Below are positions 8,142 to 11,139 of a stretch of 11,139 bases of DNA, in pieces (position 1 is the first letter of the stretch; every line of letters begins with the position of its first letter). Source of the DNA: an uncultured Porphyromonadaceae bacterium (GTDB taxonomy: Bacteria > Bacteroidota > Bacteroidia > Bacteroidales > Muribaculaceae); assembly GCA_947175715.1 (NCBI GenBank), contig CAMWOD010000016.1:1-11139 (forward strand). Reading direction: 5' to 3'. Both the position numbers and the translations under genes were made by a program. A model generated the notes under the pieces. It searched no databases. It worked only from the letters and a program-made list of their open reading frames with translations, and was not told where the DNA came from.

Positions 8142-8142
8142 G
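8135..8142 (+). promoter_or_regulatory. Possible -7 promoter box for umuDC, overlapping the terminator T-tract
   Basis: TATTTTTG fits TAnnTTTG at every fixed position and lies 18 bp before the umuD ATG, giving a leader of about 12 nt. No TTG-type -33 element is present at the right distance, because that place is occupied by the terminator stem. The match may therefore simply come from the terminator's T-run. I see no palindrome here that could be an SOS operator. Confidence 0.35.
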
Positions 8143-8160
8143 CGGCGTAATCTCCCCCCT

Positions 8161-8526
8161 ATGAAAACTTCGCGCTTCAGCGGAGAGGGTGATACGTCAA
8201 TCACCCCTCCCGACATATCCACAATGCCTACCTCAGGCTTCCCATCGCCGGCCAAGGACTATATGGCCGACGGCATTGACCTCAATCGTGTGCTCATATC
8301 CAACCGCCCCACCACTTTCTTCGCACGCGCCGACGGCAGCTCGATGCAATGCGTGGGCATATCCGATGGCGACCTGGTGATAGTCGACAAGTCGCTCTCA
8401 CCCACACTCGGCGATGTGGTGGTGGCATGGATCGACGGCCAGTTTACCCTGCGCCAACTCACAGCCCACCCCGATTTCGATATGATATGGGGTGTGGTGA
8501 CCCACTCCATCCACACACTCAAGTGA
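8161..8526 (+). CDS. umuD: UmuD-like S24 protein with altered catalytic site
   Basis: 121 residues from ATG 8161. An upstream in-frame TTG at 8140 lies inside the terminator/promoter and is unlikely to be the start. UmuD is the accessory subunit of DNA polymerase V. In E. coli it cleaves itself between Cys24 and Gly25 with a Ser60/Lys97 pair once RecA filaments form. Here [10 protein letters not shown] (25-34) matches the cleavage region, with the scissile bond falling at Ser25-Gly26. IDLNRVLI (39-46) and GSSM (59-62, Ser61 as nucleophile) also match, as does [11 protein letters not shown] (66-76). The lysine position reads Arg98 (FTLRQL), and only 9 residues separate this block from WGVVTH (110-115), against 28 in E. 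coli. The conserved P-N-Y segment is therefore missing. Protease activity is probably lost. It sits 10 bp upstream of umuC, clearly in one operon. Confidence 0.87.
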   Translation: MKTSRFSGEGDTSITPPDISTMPTSGFPSPAKDYMADGIDLNRVLISNRPTTFFARADGSSMQCVGISDGDLVIVDKSLSPTLGDVVVAWIDGQFTLRQLTAHPDFDMIWGVVTHSIHTLK

Positions 8527-8536
8527 CCCACCTGCC

Positions 8537-9805
8537 ATGTACGCCCTGGCCGATTGCAACAACTTCTTCTGCTCATGCGAGCGCGTGTTTCAGCCGTCGC
8601 TCGCCAACCGGCCCATAGTCGTGCTTTCCAACAACGACGGATGCATCGTGGCACGATCCAACGAGGCCAAAGCGCTCGGCCTCGACATGTGCACCCCCTA
8701 CTACCAGGTAGCCGACATGCTGCGCGCCCACGATGTGGCCGTTTTTTCGTCCAACTATCAACTCTATGGCGACATGAGCCAGCGTGTGATGTCGATGCTC
8801 GCCACGTTCGTTCCACGCATCGAAATCTACTCCATCGACGAGGCGTTTCTCGACTTCTCGGGCATGGGCGACGGTGACGATCTGCGCCATTACGGCGAGC
8901 ATATAGTCAACAGTGTGCGCCAGGGCACCGGCATACCCATATCGCTGGGGATAGCCCCCACCCGCACCCTGGCCAAGATGGCCTCGCGCTTCGCCAAGAA
9001 GTATAAGGGGTATCGCGGGGTGTGCGTGATCGACACTGACCACAAGCGCGAAACGGCGCTGCGCATGTTCGACATCGGCGATGTGTGGGGTATCGGTCAC
9101 CGCTACGTCAAGAAACTCCACTACCACGGCATCAACACCGCCTGGGACTTCACCCAACGCTCACCCCACTGGGTGCGCAAACTAATGACCATCACGGGTC
9201 TGCGCACATGGAAAGAGCTGCATGGCGAAAGCTGCATATCCATCGACCCCCTTCCCCACAAGCAGTCGATACGCACCAGCCGCAGCTTCCCCGGCACGGG
9301 GATTCGCTCATTAGGACTCATGGAGGAGGCCATAGCCAACTTTGCCGCATCATGCGCCTGGAAGCTGCGTGAGCAGCACACATCATGCACCGAGATGCAC
9401 GTGTTTGCCTATACAAGCCGCTTCCGCACTGATGTTCCGGCCAACACCATCCACGCCCTGGTACGCTTTGCCGTGCCCACCCATTCGCTGCAGGAGATAG
9501 TGCCCGCAGCCGTCGACGCACTCCGCACCCACTGGGTGGAGGGTGGATTTCTATACAAGAAGGGTGGAGTATTGGTCGACAACATTGTGAGCGACCAGGA
9601 GATACAGGGGTCGCTCTTCGACAACGTCGACCGCCCGCGGCATGAGCGGCTTATGGCGGCGGTGAGCCGCATCAACTCACGGTTGGGGCGCAATGCTGTG
9701 CGGTGCGCGGTGCAAGGGTATTCCCACGAGTGGCATATCACCACCGATCACCTTTCGCGCCACTATACCACCGACTTAAATCAGATTATCACCCTCAAGC
9801 TATAG
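8537..9805 (+). CDS. umuC: UmuC, Y-family translesion DNA polymerase V catalytic subunit
   Basis: 422 residues, the same length as E. coli UmuC. It copies damaged DNA, at the cost of mutations, in complex with UmuD' and RecA. The metal-binding residues are present: Asp6 (ADCNNFF) and Asp101-Glu102 (YSIDEAFLD). [21 protein letters not shown] (in part 28-48) is characteristic of UmuC rather than DinB. Helix-hairpin-helix-type residues follow at about 175-200 ([19 protein letters not shown]). A QGSLF motif (357-361) fits a sliding-clamp-binding site. Phe11 occupies the steric-gate position (Tyr11 in E. coli), which keeps an aromatic residue there. No damage is visible. The gene follows umuD by 10 bp, and its last 11 bp overlap the convergent menG. 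Confidence 0.95.
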   Translation: MYALADCNNFFCSCERVFQPSLANRPIVVLSNNDGCIVARSNEAKALGLDMCTPYYQVADMLRAHDVAVFSSNYQLYGDMSQRVMSMLATFVPRIEIYSIDEAFLDFSGMGDGDDLRHYGEHIVNSVRQGTGIPISLGIAPTRTLAKMASRFAKKYKGYRGVCVIDTDHKRETALRMFDIGDVWGIGHRYVKKLHYHGINTAWDFTQRSPHWVRKLMTITGLRTWKELHGESCISIDPLPHKQSIRTSRSFPGTGIRSLGLMEEAIANFAASCAWKLREQHTSCTEMHVFAYTSRFRTDVPANTIHALVRFAVPTHSLQEIVPAAVDALRTHWVEGGFLYKKGGVLVDNIVSDQEIQGSLFDNVDRPRHERLMAAVSRINSRLGRNAVRCAVQGYSHEWHITTDHLSRHYTTDLNQIITLKL

Positions 9806-10556
9806 CCACGTAGATGGTGCAAGTGCCGAATGTGAGTGGCTTAAACTGGGTGTGGCTAAATCCGGCCTCGGCCATCAGGGCTGTCATAGCCGATCCCTGA
9901 GGCACCGCCTCTATCGACTCGGGCAGATATGTGTAAGCGCGGCTATCCTTCGACACCATGCGCCCCACGGCGGGTATCACCCTGCGTGTGTAGAAGCGGT
10001 ACAGCGGCTTGACGAGGCGCGACGTGGGGGTGGAGAGCTCTATCACCACCAGCATGCCGCCGGGGCGTAGCACCCTCGCCATCTCGCGGTACCCCTGCAG
10101 CAGATGCTCGAAATTGCGCACTCCATAGGCCACCGTCACACAGTCGAACGAGCCATCGGCGTAGGGCATCGCCAACGAATCGCCCACCTCGAGTTTCACG
10201 CGTGAGCTTAGCCCCGCCTTGGCCACCTTAGCGTTGCCACGCTCCACCATCCCGGCCGAAAGGTCGAGCCCGGTCACAGTGGCTTGCGGCATAGAGCGAG
10301 CCATTTTTATGGCCAAGTCGCCTGTGCCGGTGGCCACATCGAGTATCGTCAGCGGTGCTGATTTCTTTATCATCCTCACTGCCTTGGCGCGCCACAGCTT
10401 GTCGATGCCGAGTGTCATGGCGCGGTTCATGAAGTCGTAGGCCGGTGCGATCGAGTCGAACATCTCGCGCACTTGCTCCGACTTGTGGCGCTCGTCGCCG
10501 TAGGGGGTGGTGGCCTCAACCTCAGCCACTCTCAGCTCGGGGCTTTCGGTTTTCAT
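9795..10556 (-). CDS. menG: MenG/UbiE, demethylmenaquinone methyltransferase
   Basis: 253 residues, normal for the family. It is an S-adenosylmethionine-dependent C-methyltransferase in the cytoplasm that makes menaquinone from demethylmenaquinone in the last step of the pathway. Visible motifs are [17 protein letters not shown] (40-56, family signature 1), [12 protein letters not shown] (71-82, SAM-binding motif I), GLDLSAGMV (96-104), YGVRNFEH (144-151), [13 protein letters not shown] (161-173) and the C-terminal [11 protein letters not shown]. In a Bacteroidales member, menaquinone rather than ubiquinone is the expected product, hence menG over ubiE. The ATG overlaps the purC stop as ATGA, so translation is likely coupled. 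Confidence 0.95.
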   Translation of the reverse strand: MKTESPELRVAEVEATTPYGDERHKSEQVREMFDSIAPAYDFMNRAMTLGIDKLWRAKAVRMIKKSAPLTILDVATGTGDLAIKMARSMPQATVTGLDLSAGMVERGNAKVAKAGLSSRVKLEVGDSLAMPYADGSFDCVTVAYGVRNFEHLLQGYREMARVLRPGGMLVVIELSTPTSRLVKPLYRFYTRRVIPAVGRMVSKDSRAYTYLPESIEAVPQGSAMTALMAEAGFSHTQFKPLTFGTCTIYVAIA

Positions 10557-11139
10557 CGTTCTACCTTATCCAGGCAATCAAGCACGTTGGTGGCGATACG
10601 GTCGGTAAGATCGGCGCTGTCGGCACGTTCGAATTTCTGGCCAGTCACACGCTCGTATAGCTCGATATAGCGCTCGGATATGCTCTCTATCAGTTCATCG
10701 CTCATCTCGGGCACCTGCTGGCCGGCCTTACCCATAAATCCGTTTTCGATAAGCCACTGGCGCACAAACTCCTTCGACAGCTGACGCTGTGGCTCACCCT
10801 TTTCGAATCGCTCCTGGTAGCCGTCGGCATAGAAGTAGCGCGACGAGTCGGGGGTGTGTATCTCGTCAATCAATATCACCTTGCCGTCACGCTTGCCAAA
10901 CTCATATTTCGTATCGACCAATATCAGCCCCTTGGCGGCGGCCATCTCGGTGCCACGGGCAAAGAGGGCACGGGTGTAGCGCTCCATCACCTCATAGTCC
11001 TCGCGGCTCACGATACCCTGGGCTATGATGTCTTCGGCCGAAATATTCTCGTCGTGGCCTGCATCGGCCTTGGTGGGGGGGGTGATGATGGGCTCGGGGA
11101 AGCGCTCATTCTCGCGCATACCGTCGGGGAGCTTCACTC
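10553..11139 (-). CDS. purC: PurC, SAICAR synthase (5' part cut off)
   Basis: 195 residues are visible. The frame is open to the right edge, so the GTG at 11137 is an internal valine codon and not the start. PurC joins aspartate to CAIR using ATP in purine biosynthesis. The second family signature is present: [10 protein letters not shown] (73-82 of the visible part), followed by [29 protein letters not shown] near the left end of the visible protein is also typical. The family in Bacteroidota is about 310 residues, so some 120 N-terminal residues, including the ATP-binding start, lie outside. It is translationally coupled to menG by a 4-bp overlap. The two pathways are unrelated, so the link is probably one of gene order only. 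Confidence 0.95.
   Translation of the reverse strand, partial: VKLPDGMRENERFPEPIITPPTKADAGHDENISAEDIIAQGIVSREDYEVMERYTRALFARGTEMAAAKGLILVDTKYEFGKRDGKVILIDEIHTPDSSRYFYADGYQERFEKGEPQRQLSKEFVRQWLIENGFMGKAGQQVPEMSDELIESISERYIELYERVTGQKFERADSADLTDRIATNVLDCLDKVER

Noticed and set aside
8140..8160. Extended umuD start at TTG 8140
   Set aside because: It falls in the terminator T-tract and the candidate -7 box. ATG 8161 gives an N-terminus of normal UmuD length.
8573..9157. 194-codon open frame opposite umuC (and a 185-codon one at 8259-8816)
   Set aside because: Both lie antisense to clear umuDC coding sequence, with biased composition and no family features.
11135..11137. GTG as the purC start
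   Set aside because: The frame continues to the window edge and the visible protein lacks the N-terminal third of PurC, so this is an internal valine.
1..11139. CRISPR arrays, tRNA or rRNA genes, insertion sequences, phage genes
   Set aside because: I saw no regular direct repeats, no cloverleaf-like tRNA ends, no transposase or integrase frames. Coding sequence fills nearly all of the window.

Overview
The window reads as a chromosomal segment of a Bacteroidales bacterium. It carries core genes of the type IX secretion system (T9SS), which is confined to the Bacteroidota. It also has a menaquinone methyltransferase, start codons without Shine-Dalgarno sequences, and a Bacteroidota-type -7 promoter box (TAnnTTTG). 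The GC-rich codon usage (many GGC, CGC, CTC and GCC codons) and the NLQG-type C-terminus of one secreted protein suggest a gut lineage such as Muribaculaceae. That family placement is an inference.

Layout. (1) Positions 1-5594, minus strand: a tight co-directional T9SS cluster in the order porT, porP, gldK(porK), gldL(porL), gldM(porM). The gldM 3' end runs off the left edge, and gldN/porN would be expected beyond it. porT and porP overlap by ATGA, porP and gldK are 1 bp apart, and the other gaps are 28-38 bp. (2) Positions 5595-5696: a 102-bp divergent intergenic region with a good Bacteroidota promoter facing right. (3) Positions 5697-9805, plus strand: a secreted phosphodiester-glycosidase (NAGPA-family) protein with an Ig-like domain and a C-terminal tail resembling a sorting signal, then a strong hairpin terminator, then umuD-umuC (error-prone Y-family polymerase and its S24 accessory protein). 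(4) Positions 9795-11139, minus strand: menG(ubiE) and the 3' two-thirds of purC, coupled by an ATGA overlap. menG and umuC converge and overlap by 11 bp at their 3' ends. No stretch over 300 bp lacks a gene.

How they fit together. PorT, PorP, GldK, GldL and GldM form the motor, periplasmic shaft and outer-membrane parts of a secretion machine that exports proteins bearing C-terminal sorting domains. The adjacent divergent glycosidase may be one of its cargoes. The umuDC pair is a translesion-synthesis unit. purC-menG are housekeeping biosynthesis genes.

Most notable point: UmuD keeps the nucleophile serine and a cleavage-site-like motif. However, it has arginine (CGC) where the catalytic lysine should be and lacks about 19 residues before its last conserved strand. 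It is probably not a working self-cleaving protease, although its UmuC partner looks intact. I did not find a clearly undescribed multi-gene system. The remaining leads are the glycosidase as T9SS cargo, a terminator whose T-tract forms a promoter-like box for umuD, and the separation of porT from menG.
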